Source: an uncultured Lachnospiraceae bacterium (GTDB taxonomy: Bacteria; Bacillota; Clostridia; Lachnospirales; Lachnospiraceae). From it: DNA of 64,000 nt. The notes below the pieces were generated by a model. It had not been told where the DNA came from and made no database searches. It worked only from the letters and a program-made list of their open reading frames with translations. Within the stretch, counting starts at the first letter, position 1, and every line of letters begins with the position of its first letter. The stretch lies in NCBI GenBank assembly GCA_947178145.1, contig CAMWXE010000004.1, positions 46,677 through 110,676 of the forward strand, written 5' to 3'. This document shows, one piece after another, positions 45,001-53,426 of this stretch. A program made the position numbers and the translations under genes.

Positions 45001-45753
45001 CTATTTTGCATACGGCAGGCTGTCTTCTGTAAAGCCATGCATCTTTAACCATGTTTCCGCCAGAGGCATCTGCCATTCATAATCGACATCGACCCCGCCC
45101 CACTGCCTAATCGGATAAATCTTCTGTCCCATCCAACGCTGCGGCAGAATCCCATAGCTTAAATCATCCAAACACCTTGGCCTAACCACCGACAAACAAA
45201 CATCAGCAAAATATGTATCGCCCTGATCATCCCTGTCACAGCTAATCTTCATGTCTTCCGGGTAACATTCAAACGGAATAAATGGGTGCAGCAGTCCGTC
45301 ATTTCCTATTTTTCTTGCACGTACTGTGGAGTACATATTATACTTTGATACAGTGACGGCAGAATCATATTCCGGATTTTCCCTCAATATGTGAATCCCT
45401 TCATCTATCTGTTCCGGCAAAACACATGGGGCATTGCAATGCAGCAGTACCATAAATTCAATATCTTTTCCAAGTTCATTCTTAATATGCTGATATCCAT
45501 GCACAAAAGCATCCTCGCCATGCGCTTCCTTTGTACATAGATAATCCGGACGCTTAATAATATTTACACCATGTTTTTCCCCTATTTTCATAATATCCGG
45601 CGAATCAGTTGATATATATACCTCATTTACTTCTGCTGCATGTATTGCAGCCAGTAATGGATACTCCATAAATGCCCGTCCCATCACTGGATATGTATTT
45701 TTCCCCGGAAATCCGACACTTCCCTGCCGGCCAATTAATAATGCTGCTATCAT
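45001..45753 (-). CDS. CMP-sugar synthetase-like cytidylyltransferase
   Basis: A 250-residue NeuA/KdsB/PseF-like protein. IAALLIGRQGSVGFPGKNTY is the N-terminal nucleotide-binding loop (variant of AxIxARxGSKGIPxKN), VYISTDSPDIMKIGEKHG follows, and VLLHCNAPCVLPEQID replaces the usual LQPTSPLR. A QWGGVDVDYEW segment near the end holds the metal Asp pair. It presumably makes a CMP-activated acidic sugar. The ATG at 45753 is supported by AAGGAG seven bases upstream. It is the second CMP-activating enzyme in the window besides NeuA. Confidence 0.82.
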   Translation of the reverse strand: MIAALLIGRQGSVGFPGKNTYPVMGRAFMEYPLLAAIHAAEVNEVYISTDSPDIMKIGEKHGVNIIKRPDYLCTKEAHGEDAFVHGYQHIKNELGKDIEFMVLLHCNAPCVLPEQIDEGIHILRENPEYDSAVTVSKYNMYSTVRARKIGNDGLLHPFIPFECYPEDMKISCDRDDQGDTYFADVCLSVVRPRCLDDLSYGILPQRWMGQKIYPIRQWGGVDVDYEWQMPLAETWLKMHGFTEDSLPYAK

Positions 45754-45772
45754 AACACTTCTCCTTATATAA

Positions 45773-46597
45773 TTATTCTTCCCAATCCTTATACCGGTTG
45801 GATACTGACATATCACGTTTCATAACCATCCCCAGGAATCCTTCAAAGTCATGCTTCTTCCATATCTTTCTGCATACATGTGATACGACTGGTATATTGG
45901 TTGGATACTGAAAATATATTTCAGACCACAATACTTTCCAGCCTGAATGCATGCAAAGCTTTTTCCAGTCCTCCGGCGATAGTTCAAAAATATGCTCCTG
46001 TTCTGCTGTAATTGGCAGCCGGCTTTTATCGCTACTACGATGCAGTCCCACTCGGCTTTGTGCCAGATAAGGTACTGTTACAATCATATACTTTCCTTTA
46101 TTCGCTTTTGCAAGTTTATGCAAAAATAATGCCGGATTATGTAAGTGCTCCATCATCTCATAGCTTAAATAAAAATCAATATCATATTCCGGAGTATACT
46201 CTTCTGCCCGGCACAATATTGCTCTGCCACCTGCCGCATTGATTTTATTAACAGCATCTTCGTCAAGGTTTATACTCAAACCATCTATCTTTATATCTTT
46301 TCCCATAAGATAATTCAAATACTTTAAATGATTTCCAGCAGAATCGCCTATATCAACTACTTTACATTCCTTTATACCCCCCGTATTTAAAAATTTTCGT
46401 ATTGCCTTAGCACTAAACAATGCCTGAAAACAGTGCTGGTTTCTAAGCTTTAATTCATACAGCTTGGTTACTCTCACTCTTTGCGTGTATTGCTGCGATA
46501 AATCTTTATTAATTTTAGTAAATGCTTTTTTATATTTAGCAAATCCATACTGCTGTTCAACTCTTTTTAAACACCAGAATTTCACTTCATCGACCAT
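45773..46597 (-). CDS. Class I SAM-dependent methyltransferase-like protein
   Basis: A 274-residue protein. Motif I is VVDIGDSAGNHLKYL near 78, followed by DFYLSYEMMEHLHNP near 138 (the post-I DxxxxxxMMEHL pattern) and KYMIVTVPYLAQS. This fits a SAM methyltransferase acting on a sugar. The start ATG overlaps the previous gene by 11 bases, with GGGAG upstream. The substrate is unknown. Confidence 0.75.
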   Translation of the reverse strand: MVDEVKFWCLKRVEQQYGFAKYKKAFTKINKDLSQQYTQRVRVTKLYELKLRNQHCFQALFSAKAIRKFLNTGGIKECKVVDIGDSAGNHLKYLNYLMGKDIKIDGLSINLDEDAVNKINAAGGRAILCRAEEYTPEYDIDFYLSYEMMEHLHNPALFLHKLAKANKGKYMIVTVPYLAQSRVGLHRSSDKSRLPITAEQEHIFELSPEDWKKLCMHSGWKVLWSEIYFQYPTNIPVVSHVCRKIWKKHDFEGFLGMVMKRDMSVSNRYKDWEE

Positions 46598-47756
46598 TTA
46601 AGCCTATCTCCCTTATCTTTTCCTCAACAACCTCAGCAAAAAGTTTTTCCGGCGTCCCCGGTTTTTTTATATATTCGCTTATATATTTTTGTGCTGTCTG
46701 TTCATCAATTTTATGAACATATTCCCATGGTGACTCTGCCATTTTTGGTATGTCCATGTTACATGGTGTAATTCCAAAATATTTGTAATTGGGAATGCAA
46801 CATTGCCTCCAATAGTCTGTCTTCTTAAAATCATTATCTATTAAAGCCAAAATATCTTTTTTAAACAGTAATGCAAACGAAACGGATGTTGACCACTGCA
46901 TAATCACAAACCTAGCATTTGCAACAAGTTCTGATGTTTTGTTAAAAATTATTTTTCTGTTACACAATGACCTGCTTGTATATTTGGTATGTGGATGGCC
47001 TGCCACAATTACAGGCAGATGATAATACCTTTCCAGCTTATCAAAGACAGACTCCAACTTATCCCATATATTAGCGTTTTTATCCCACGGATCATAATAA
47101 TTAGTTAGAACCTTATCCTGATCCAAATTGCCCCATCCCGAATCAATGTATACAATGTATTTTTCATTTATTTCATTTTTTTCCCTTGTTTCCATATATC
47201 TGTCATAATCAAATGAATGTATATAGATTTTCCTGTCACTTGGAACGTAACTAAGCCACCTATTTTTTATTTCCCTACCTAAAAAAACATATTGAGGCAA
47301 GTTCTTTCGAAAATTTTTCAAAGCACTTTGCAATACTCTTTTTTTATATTCCTGGTGTAACCAGCTAGTAAAAAGATGAATTACTTTTACCTTATTTTTT
47401 GAAACTTTCGTCTTTGAGTAATCTATTATTATATTCCCTGTTCCTTCATAAATAATATATTTGCACTTATATTTTTCCATTGCCTTCACATATATTGCAT
47501 TTGAGCAACCAGCAAATACATAAACCCCGTTCTTATTTTTCCTGACTTTTTGTTCAAACTCCAATAAGAACAATTCAAACATATTCTTTCCTTTATACAT
47601 ACCTGCACTCATTTGCAGCCTATGCTTGCGTACCATACCATTTCTTACAATCCAAATTTCTACATCATATCCTTTTCTTTCTAAATATTCCAATCCAAAA
47701 CGATGATAATCTCGCCTCATAAAAGAATAAGGATATATAAATATTATTTTTTTCAT
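46587..47756 (-). CDS. Putative GT-B transferase with HP/S motifs
   Basis: A 389-residue protein of unknown family. It has MKKIIFIYPYSFMRR at the start, an HP motif (VIVAGHPHTKYTSR near 245) and an S-like motif (FVIMQWSTSVSFALLFKKD near 280). These resemble nucleotide-binding motifs of CDP-glycerophosphotransferase and polysialyltransferase folds. It starts behind a weak ribosome site. It probably transfers a cytidine-activated residue; this is inference. Confidence 0.5.
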   Translation of the reverse strand: MKKIIFIYPYSFMRRDYHRFGLEYLERKGYDVEIWIVRNGMVRKHRLQMSAGMYKGKNMFELFLLEFEQKVRKNKNGVYVFAGCSNAIYVKAMEKYKCKYIIYEGTGNIIIDYSKTKVSKNKVKVIHLFTSWLHQEYKKRVLQSALKNFRKNLPQYVFLGREIKNRWLSYVPSDRKIYIHSFDYDRYMETREKNEINEKYIVYIDSGWGNLDQDKVLTNYYDPWDKNANIWDKLESVFDKLERYYHLPVIVAGHPHTKYTSRSLCNRKIIFNKTSELVANARFVIMQWSTSVSFALLFKKDILALIDNDFKKTDYWRQCCIPNYKYFGITPCNMDIPKMAESPWEYVHKIDEQTAQKYISEYIKKPGTPEKLFAEVVEEKIREIGLNGR

Positions 47757-47819
47757 ACATTTATACTTTCTATGGTTTGAATTATTACAACGATGTACAT
47801 TTTTGTCTTAATTCATGAT

Positions 47820-48656
47820 CTATACTTTAATTATTCCTACACTGATTGAATCTCCTATCGGAAACAAATATACATTCTCTTCCTTTATAAATTCACTTAC
47901 AGCTCTTCCGACGCCTTTATATGCCTCTGAAAAATAATCATGTACTAAAATTACACCACCTTTTTCCATTCTGCTCCAAAAAAATTTTAACCCCTCTAAG
48001 GTAGGCTTATATAAATCCATATCCAAATTGACAAAACAAAATGTGTCATTAATTCCCTCTGCAGTTTCTGGAAAATACCCCTCTTTGATGATACAATTTT
48101 GGACATGCTTCATTTTCCCTAGAACCATATCTTTTGATGTCATATTCAAATGCCCCGTTTTTTCATTTGAAAAGTCATTGTTCTGTTCGTATGTAATATC
48201 TCTACTGTCAAAACCTTCAAAAGTATCAAATAAATATAACTTTCTATCAGCAAACTTCTCATTAATGACTTTTGCAAATTCTCCTTGAAAAACACCTGCT
48301 TCAGCTACCGCACCTTTGATTTCATTTTTATACACAATTTGGGCAAAATCAGATAGAAATTGCTCTCTTGCCTTAACCTGCAGCTCCATATAGCTTATAT
48401 CAATATTAGATTTTTCTATTCCCATATCGATTAACTGTTGTTGAATAATATACATACCGGTTATTGAAGCAATAACAATTTTATCCCATTGTTTCGATAC
48501 AATTTCATTTGGCGGAATGATAGGCAAATCATTAATATACCCCCCATTTTTATTCTTATCATTATCAGTAAATGCAACTATTTCATATCTTTCTTTGATC
48601 AGACTGTATAATCGTTCTGAACCTTCTGATGCACCAAATACAATTGCCTTATCCAT
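47820..48656 (-). CDS. TylF/MycF-type methyltransferase with N-terminal Rossmann module
   Basis: A 278-residue fusion. Residues 1-85 are the shared module (KAIVFGASEGSERLYSL, then IVAFTDNDKNKNGGY). The rest is a TylF/MycF-like sugar O-methyltransferase: GAVAEAGVFQGEFAKVI near 113, LYLFDTFEGFD near 138, CFVNLDMDLYKPTLEGLK near 208 with the metal-binding Asp pair, and GGVILVHDYFSEAYKGV near 232. GAGGG precedes the ATG. Such enzymes methylate sugar hydroxyls in an SAM- and Mg-dependent way. Confidence 0.85.
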   Translation of the reverse strand: MDKAIVFGASEGSERLYSLIKERYEIVAFTDNDKNKNGGYINDLPIIPPNEIVSKQWDKIVIASITGMYIIQQQLIDMGIEKSNIDISYMELQVKAREQFLSDFAQIVYKNEIKGAVAEAGVFQGEFAKVINEKFADRKLYLFDTFEGFDSRDITYEQNNDFSNEKTGHLNMTSKDMVLGKMKHVQNCIIKEGYFPETAEGINDTFCFVNLDMDLYKPTLEGLKFFWSRMEKGGVILVHDYFSEAYKGVGRAVSEFIKEENVYLFPIGDSISVGIIKV

Positions 48657-48897
48657 GTAAATTTCCCTCTTTCATATTGACTAATAACCTTTGTTTTCTG
48701 TATTATATTTATTTCTATATATTGTACTACGTCTGCAATATCCTACCCAGCCACTATTTTTTAATAAATTCCATCCACCTTATAGGATCTCTCATCTGTC
48801 CTTTTCAAACAATCTGCTATCGAACATCGCCTCAGATTGCAGATTATCTTTTGTATGAAATTCTTTTCCAGTTTACAGCCTTGCTAAAGTATCCCTC
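48657..48897 (-). other. Intergenic region, no confident feature
   Basis: About 240 bases between the TylF-like and zinc-ribbon methyltransferase genes. Short minus-strand frames of 12-15 codons occur around 48770-48850, possibly remnants. I see no promoter or terminator of good quality. Confidence 0.2.
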
Positions 48898-49797
48898 TTA
48901 GCTGAGATCTTTCATCCCTACGTACCACAAGGTATCAGCATTTCCAAGTTTCACAAGCTCTGATTCGTAAACTTTATTCATATTCGTTTCATTAAATTCC
49001 ACCCATTTCATATGTCCTCCCGGCTTGCCTTCTGACAGCCAATATAAATGGTTCGCCAGAGAATATCTTTGAATCTGTGTATTCTGTTTTGTTTGAAATC
49101 CATTTTCAGTTAGCAATCTTGCTAAAGTTTCTGAAGTATACAAAAAAACATGCTCACTCCAATATGTAAAGTCTTCAAAAGCTGCACAATTGTACTTTAC
49201 AATCAATGCATCATCCGCATTTGCTGTTTCACACACTAAGGTACCTCCAGGATTCAAAGCATTATATATTTTCTCTAATATCGTACACGGACTATTTAAA
49301 TGCTCAATTACCATAAACATACACACCACATCAAATTTTTCATCTGTTTCACTTAAATCCTTAAATACTTTGATGCCTTCATTCCTGATTTTTTCTCTGG
49401 CCTCATGCATCAATTCAATCCCTGTTACACTTGCAGCAACGCTTTTTATTCTCTTAAGAAAGCCACCGTTTCCACATCCAAACTCTAAAATCTTTTTTCC
49501 TGAACATAATTCTTTTAAGGCACTGTACCTTCTGTCATCATCTCGTTCCGTTTCCTGTACCCATAATTCCCAAGACATATCTGATGTGATATCCATAACC
49601 GCCGCATAAGTGTTCTTTAACATACCCCCCCCCGTATAGTTTTCTTCTGTATTATACTTGCGGCAGTCCAACTGAACCATTCCACAGTTTTGGCATTTCA
49701 TCACATTAATGTGTGGTACATCACGTGTCCCTTTATGAATACATACAAACTCTCCACTATTGCAAATCAAACATTTCATATCCTTATCTACCAACAT
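48898..49797 (-). CDS. Zinc-ribbon class I methyltransferase containing a G9 tract (in frame)
   Basis: A 299-residue sugar methyltransferase. An N-terminal zinc ribbon (MKCLICNSGEF and VMKCQNCGMV, CxxC pairs) precedes a SAM-binding domain: ILEFGCGNGGFLKRI near 110 and CMFMVIEHLNSPCTILEKI near 160. Codons 55-58 are encoded by nine consecutive G (positions 49625-49633), reading Thr-Gly-Gly-Gly-Met; the frame is open with exactly nine. Loss or gain of a base would truncate the protein before its SAM domain, so expression may be phase-variable. GGAGG lies six bases upstream of the ATG. Confidence 0.85.
   Translation of the reverse strand: MLVDKDMKCLICNSGEFVCIHKGTRDVPHINVMKCQNCGMVQLDCRKYNTEENYTGGGMLKNTYAAVMDITSDMSWELWVQETERDDDRRYSALKELCSGKKILEFGCGNGGFLKRIKSVAASVTGIELMHEAREKIRNEGIKVFKDLSETDEKFDVVCMFMVIEHLNSPCTILEKIYNALNPGGTLVCETANADDALIVKYNCAAFEDFTYWSEHVFLYTSETLARLLTENGFQTKQNTQIQRYSLANHLYWLSEGKPGGHMKWVEFNETNMNKVYESELVKLGNADTLWYVGMKDLS
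49625..49633. repeat. G9/C9 homopolymer tract (in-frame methyltransferase)
   Basis: Nine C on the plus strand, nine G in the coding strand. It is one of two tracts of this length in the window, both in methyltransferase genes, in otherwise AT-rich DNA. Slipped-strand mispairing at such tracts is a well-known cause of phase variation. Confidence 0.9.
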
Positions 49798-49921
49798 ATC
49801 CTTCCTCCGTCACCTGCTGTTAACCCTGTTTTTTACTAATCAATCAAAAAAGCCTGACAGAAAACAATCCCTTGCTTTACATCAGACCTTTTATACTACA
49901 ATATCGTTTTTCCTGTAAGCC

Positions 49922-51520
49922 TTATACAACAGCCTCCACAATCACCTTTTCTCCAAGTCGAATCTCATTTACGCCGATTCTCTTATTCTTGTTAAAATTA
50001 AAGCTTAACATATATCCTTTCTCTTGATGGTAATAATCTAAATAGCCCCTAAGCTGCTCCTCGCCTCTTTCGTTATATTCATTCCCATGCCATATTTTCA
50101 ATTCAACAATAAATTGCTCGCCGAGATAATCCACAATGACATCCGTGCGCCTTGCATCCCTTGTCTGCGCCTCGATATAATAATTTCCTACGCCATTGAT
50201 AATCGGTTTTAGATACAATAGAAAAAATTTGCGTCCATAATCTTCAATAAATTTCTCATCGTTGTCTCCATAAATTTCCGTGAAGTAATCAACAAATTTT
50301 TTTAATGTCATGTCCATGTCAAGATGTCCATCATGTACGAAATAACTCTTGTCACGCTGTGCCATCTTTCCCATCGTACTTGACAGCTCTTCCTCCGAAA
50401 GAAAATAGTTATACAGACGCATTTCAAATATTCGGTTTGCTATCCGCACCCTGCCTTCACCATTTATAGCATATCCAAACATGCAGGCAAGGCTTATTTC
50501 TTTTGTATCAGGGCTGTACGAAAACGCACTTCCCTGAAAAAGAATTGCCTGAAACATTTTCTTCATTTCAGAATATTCATTGAGATGCCTTATCATGCTT
50601 TCAAAGAGCGGTGCACTGTCTGTCAGAATCGTTTTTACTGCTTTTTCTATACCTTCATGCGACCATGCCTTATCAGGATTATTAAAACCAGCATCACCAA
50701 GAATTTTTTCATCAATGCGTTTGCAGATTAACGATACCAAAACTGGATAGCCTGATGTATAGTCATAAATTTCCTCTGCCACTGCTTGTATGTTCATTCC
50801 TGTATGATGATCCGTTTCGTATTCTGCAAGCATACCTGCAATCTGATCTGCCGAAAAACTCATCACAATGTCAAAATCCGCAGCAATATTCCAAGGACTG
50901 TTATATTGGTGCTCTGATTCTGAGCGCAGTTTTAACTTCAGATTTTTGATATCATATACTCCGGCAAGAATTACAGAATGGAAGGTTGGTGTTTTATCTC
51001 TCTTTAAATAATACCCTCTAAGCTGTGCTAAAAAATCGACAAACACCTGGTTATTGCTTGCACTGTCAACTTCATCTATCATCAGGACAATCGGTTTCGA
51101 CGCTTTCGAGCACATTCTGCTTAAACAGATAAATAACTCCATCAAGCCCTTGTCTTCCGCCTTCTCTGCAAACTCAGTTAGCGGCTGCAAAAATACTTCT
51201 TTACAGCTTATTCCCATTATGCCAAATGTTTCAAGAACGATTCCGGCAAAGGCCCTGACAAATGCTGCTGTATCCGCAAAATCCTCCGTTCCGATTTCTT
51301 GAAAGTCAAGTGACAAGACAATATAATCATCCTTCAAATAGTCTTCTAAGGCTCTCAGTGTCGTAGTTTTTCCATACTGCCGTCCTCTATTAATGACAAA
51401 GTATTTTTTTCTGTCAACCAATGTTCTTTTCATATACCCCAGCCGATTATCCAGATTTACCATATAATGTTCTTTGGGCTTGCAGGAGCCTTCCGTATTA
51501 AAATAGCGAATCATTTTCAT
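49922..51520 (-). CDS. AAA-ATPase-like/PD-(D/E)XK nuclease-like protein (DUF1703 type), copy 2
   Basis: A paralogue of 11721-13307, about 532 residues with the same layout: RGRQYGKTTTLRALEDYL near 45, IVLMIDEVDSASNNQ near 145, and a C-terminal nuclease-like core (YYIEAQTRDARRTDVIVDY, FIVELKIWHG). The two proteins share most residues in the second half of the ATPase domain and in the nuclease-like domain. It interrupts the glycan locus between two methyltransferase and SDR genes, so it was probably inserted there. The ATG at 51520 has GGAGG four bases upstream. A promoter-like repeat precedes it. Confidence 0.85.
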   Translation of the reverse strand: MKMIRYFNTEGSCKPKEHYMVNLDNRLGYMKRTLVDRKKYFVINRGRQYGKTTTLRALEDYLKDDYIVLSLDFQEIGTEDFADTAAFVRAFAGIVLETFGIMGISCKEVFLQPLTEFAEKAEDKGLMELFICLSRMCSKASKPIVLMIDEVDSASNNQVFVDFLAQLRGYYLKRDKTPTFHSVILAGVYDIKNLKLKLRSESEHQYNSPWNIAADFDIVMSFSADQIAGMLAEYETDHHTGMNIQAVAEEIYDYTSGYPVLVSLICKRIDEKILGDAGFNNPDKAWSHEGIEKAVKTILTDSAPLFESMIRHLNEYSEMKKMFQAILFQGSAFSYSPDTKEISLACMFGYAINGEGRVRIANRIFEMRLYNYFLSEEELSSTMGKMAQRDKSYFVHDGHLDMDMTLKKFVDYFTEIYGDNDEKFIEDYGRKFFLLYLKPIINGVGNYYIEAQTRDARRTDVIVDYLGEQFIVELKIWHGNEYNERGEEQLRGYLDYYHQEKGYMLSFNFNKNKRIGVNEIRLGEKVIVEAVV

Positions 51521-51611
51521 TTTACCTCCAATACGCAATCCTTACAAAAACAATTTTAGCATTGTATTTTGAATAAGTAAACAAAAAATTCCGTGATAAA
51601 AAGTTCTAATG

Positions 51612-51639
51612 TAAAGTATGAAATTTTCAAGGTTCTGTT
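51612..51639 (-). repeat. 28-bp repeat (copy 1) shared with 59249-59276
   Basis: 27 of 28 bases match 59249-59276. On the minus strand it contains TTGAAA where the other copy has TTGACA. It lies about 90 bases upstream of the copy-2 ATPase gene. In copy 2 the same sequence carries the -35 of a strong promoter, so this may be a degenerate promoter cassette. Confidence 0.8.
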
Positions 51640-51729
51640 AGATTTATTTAGACATTACAAAACGTATCAGCTCATTAATAAAATATAAAACACATTTTCC
51701 AGCTACACTCTTAAATTTTCATGTCCCAA

Positions 51730-52566
51730 CTACCAGCATGTCCTACCTCCATCAACAACCACTGTACTGCCAGTCATATAACTGCCTGCATCCGAAATCA
51801 GATACAATATCGTACTTTTGTATTCCTCCGCATCTGCCATTCTTCCCATTGGAATCAGGTTCGTGAGCTTGCTCAAAAATTCTTCATTCTGCCCATTAAA
51901 TACTCCTGCCGGGCACAATGTGTTGGCACGTACCCCTTTTTCCGCATAATATGTAGCCAGATACTTCGTCAAACCAATTAATCCATGTTTTATAACGGAA
52001 TATGTCACAGGCTTTACCGTCTGCTCATCATCTGCCAGCCCCTCTTTCTGATAAATCCTCTGATCCGGTGCGATAATTCCCAAATCCGATGAAATATTCA
52101 ATATCACTCCGCTTCTCTGCTCTGCCATAATTTTACCAAACACCTGTGCACAAATGAATGCGCCTGTCAATCCCACAGCCATATCATCCATCCACATCTG
52201 TAGCGGAAAGTTTTCAAACTGTATTGCTTTCATGTTGACAGCGCTTCCCTCTACCTTAGGATTGTTTGCCGCATTATTAATTAGAACATCAATATGCCCA
52301 TACTTTTTCAGTAAATCATCTGCAATCTGCTCTATTTCTGTCCGTTTTGTAATATCCGCAGTATAACCTTCAATTCTGCTGTTTCTGCCATAAATGTCTG
52401 CCATTTTATCTTTTGCATTATTAATCGCCGATTCAGATATATCGATTAGAACAGGAATTCCTTTTCCCTCAATCACTGCTTCCGCGTGTTTTCTTCCCAG
52501 CAAACCCGCCCCGCCTGTTATGACGATGATTTTACTCTCTATGTAAAAATTTTCGATTGCATTCAT
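51730..52566 (-). CDS. Short-chain dehydrogenase/reductase
   Basis: A 278-residue SDR. IIVITGGAGLLGRKHAEAV binds NAD(P), NNAANNPKVEG follows, LNISSDLGIIAPDQRIYQK is an extended substrate loop, and YSVIKHGLIG gives the Tyr/Lys pair. The end (VVVDGGRTCW) is conserved in family. It pairs with 52603-53382. It is part of the NeuB/NeuA block; possibly it oxidises or reduces a keto-sugar. GGAAG precedes the ATG. Confidence 0.85.
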   Translation of the reverse strand: MNAIENFYIESKIIVITGGAGLLGRKHAEAVIEGKGIPVLIDISESAINNAKDKMADIYGRNSRIEGYTADITKRTEIEQIADDLLKKYGHIDVLINNAANNPKVEGSAVNMKAIQFENFPLQMWMDDMAVGLTGAFICAQVFGKIMAEQRSGVILNISSDLGIIAPDQRIYQKEGLADDEQTVKPVTYSVIKHGLIGLTKYLATYYAEKGVRANTLCPAGVFNGQNEEFLSKLTNLIPMGRMADAEEYKSTILYLISDAGSYMTGSTVVVDGGRTCW

Positions 52567-52602
52567 ATCTACTTCTTCCTATCCCCTAATTTTAAAACGC
52601 TT

Positions 52603-53382
52603 TTATGCAATTCCTCTCTTTTGTCCTCCATCAACTACCAGCGACGTACCAGTAATGAAAGAAGCCAAATCAGAAGCAAGAAAAATAATTGCTGCTGCTA
52701 TTTCTTCAGGCTCTGCAAAGCGTTTCAGCGGAACATTCTCCTGGATGTATCTTTCTGTTTCCTCTTTGTTGCTTTCCATCAGTTCTTCCCAACGTCCGCC
52801 CGAAAAAAGCACATTTCCGGGTATAACACAATTCACGCGGATGCCGTGCAAAGCATAATCATCTGAAAGATACTTTGTCAAAACCCTGATTCCTTCTTTT
52901 GCTGCAGCATACGCATATGGTGCGCCAATGCGGTCACATGCTGCCAAAGAAGATAAAAGAACAATATTTCCTTTTTTTCCGCTATTCCACATATCTTCAA
53001 ATTCATGTATCAGTCTCACTGTACTAAACAAATTGATATCAAATCCAGCCTCCCATTCAGTTATCATTAACCGGCTTTCTGCAATTGGACGGCCACTTCC
53101 GGCATTTGCCACAAGGCAGTCTATTTTTCCAAATTTTTCGTTCACATATTTCTTTAATGCAGCAATATCGCTCTCCTTCGCAGCATCCCCACAAAATCCC
53201 AGTACGCATCCATCTCCGTACTCTTTTTCCAAAATCCTGCACCGCTCTTTTAGTATATCTGCGTTTCTACCGTTAATTACTACATACGCACCTTCTTCAA
53301 TAAACATTTTTGCGGCTGCATAGCCAATCCCATTTGTTGAAGCTGTAATGACAATATGTTTTCCTTCTAAGCCTGTGTGCAT
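52603..53382 (-). CDS. Short-chain dehydrogenase/reductase
   Basis: A 259-residue SDR. VITASTNGIGYAAAKMFIEE is the nucleotide-binding motif (Ser/Asn variants of TGxxxGxG), LVANAGSGRP near 90, VLLSSLAACDR near 138, YAYAAAKEGIR near 153 with the Tyr/Lys pair, and VVDGGQKRG at the end. AGGAGG lies upstream of the ATG. With the adjacent SDR, TIM-barrel isomerase and aminotransferase it probably builds the sugar part of the NeuB/NeuA product. Confidence 0.85.
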   Translation of the reverse strand: MHTGLEGKHIVITASTNGIGYAAAKMFIEEGAYVVINGRNADILKERCRILEKEYGDGCVLGFCGDAAKESDIAALKKYVNEKFGKIDCLVANAGSGRPIAESRLMITEWEAGFDINLFSTVRLIHEFEDMWNSGKKGNIVLLSSLAACDRIGAPYAYAAAKEGIRVLTKYLSDDYALHGIRVNCVIPGNVLFSGGRWEELMESNKEETERYIQENVPLKRFAEPEEIAAAIIFLASDLASFITGTSLVVDGGQKRGIA

Positions 53383-53426
53383 AACTTCCTCCTAATTGCT
53401 ATTGGACAATATTTTTGCACCCCTGT

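Noticed and set aside
48657..48897. Small gene in the 240-base gap
   Set aside because: Frames are under 16 codons and lack ribosome sites; no known peptide is recognised.
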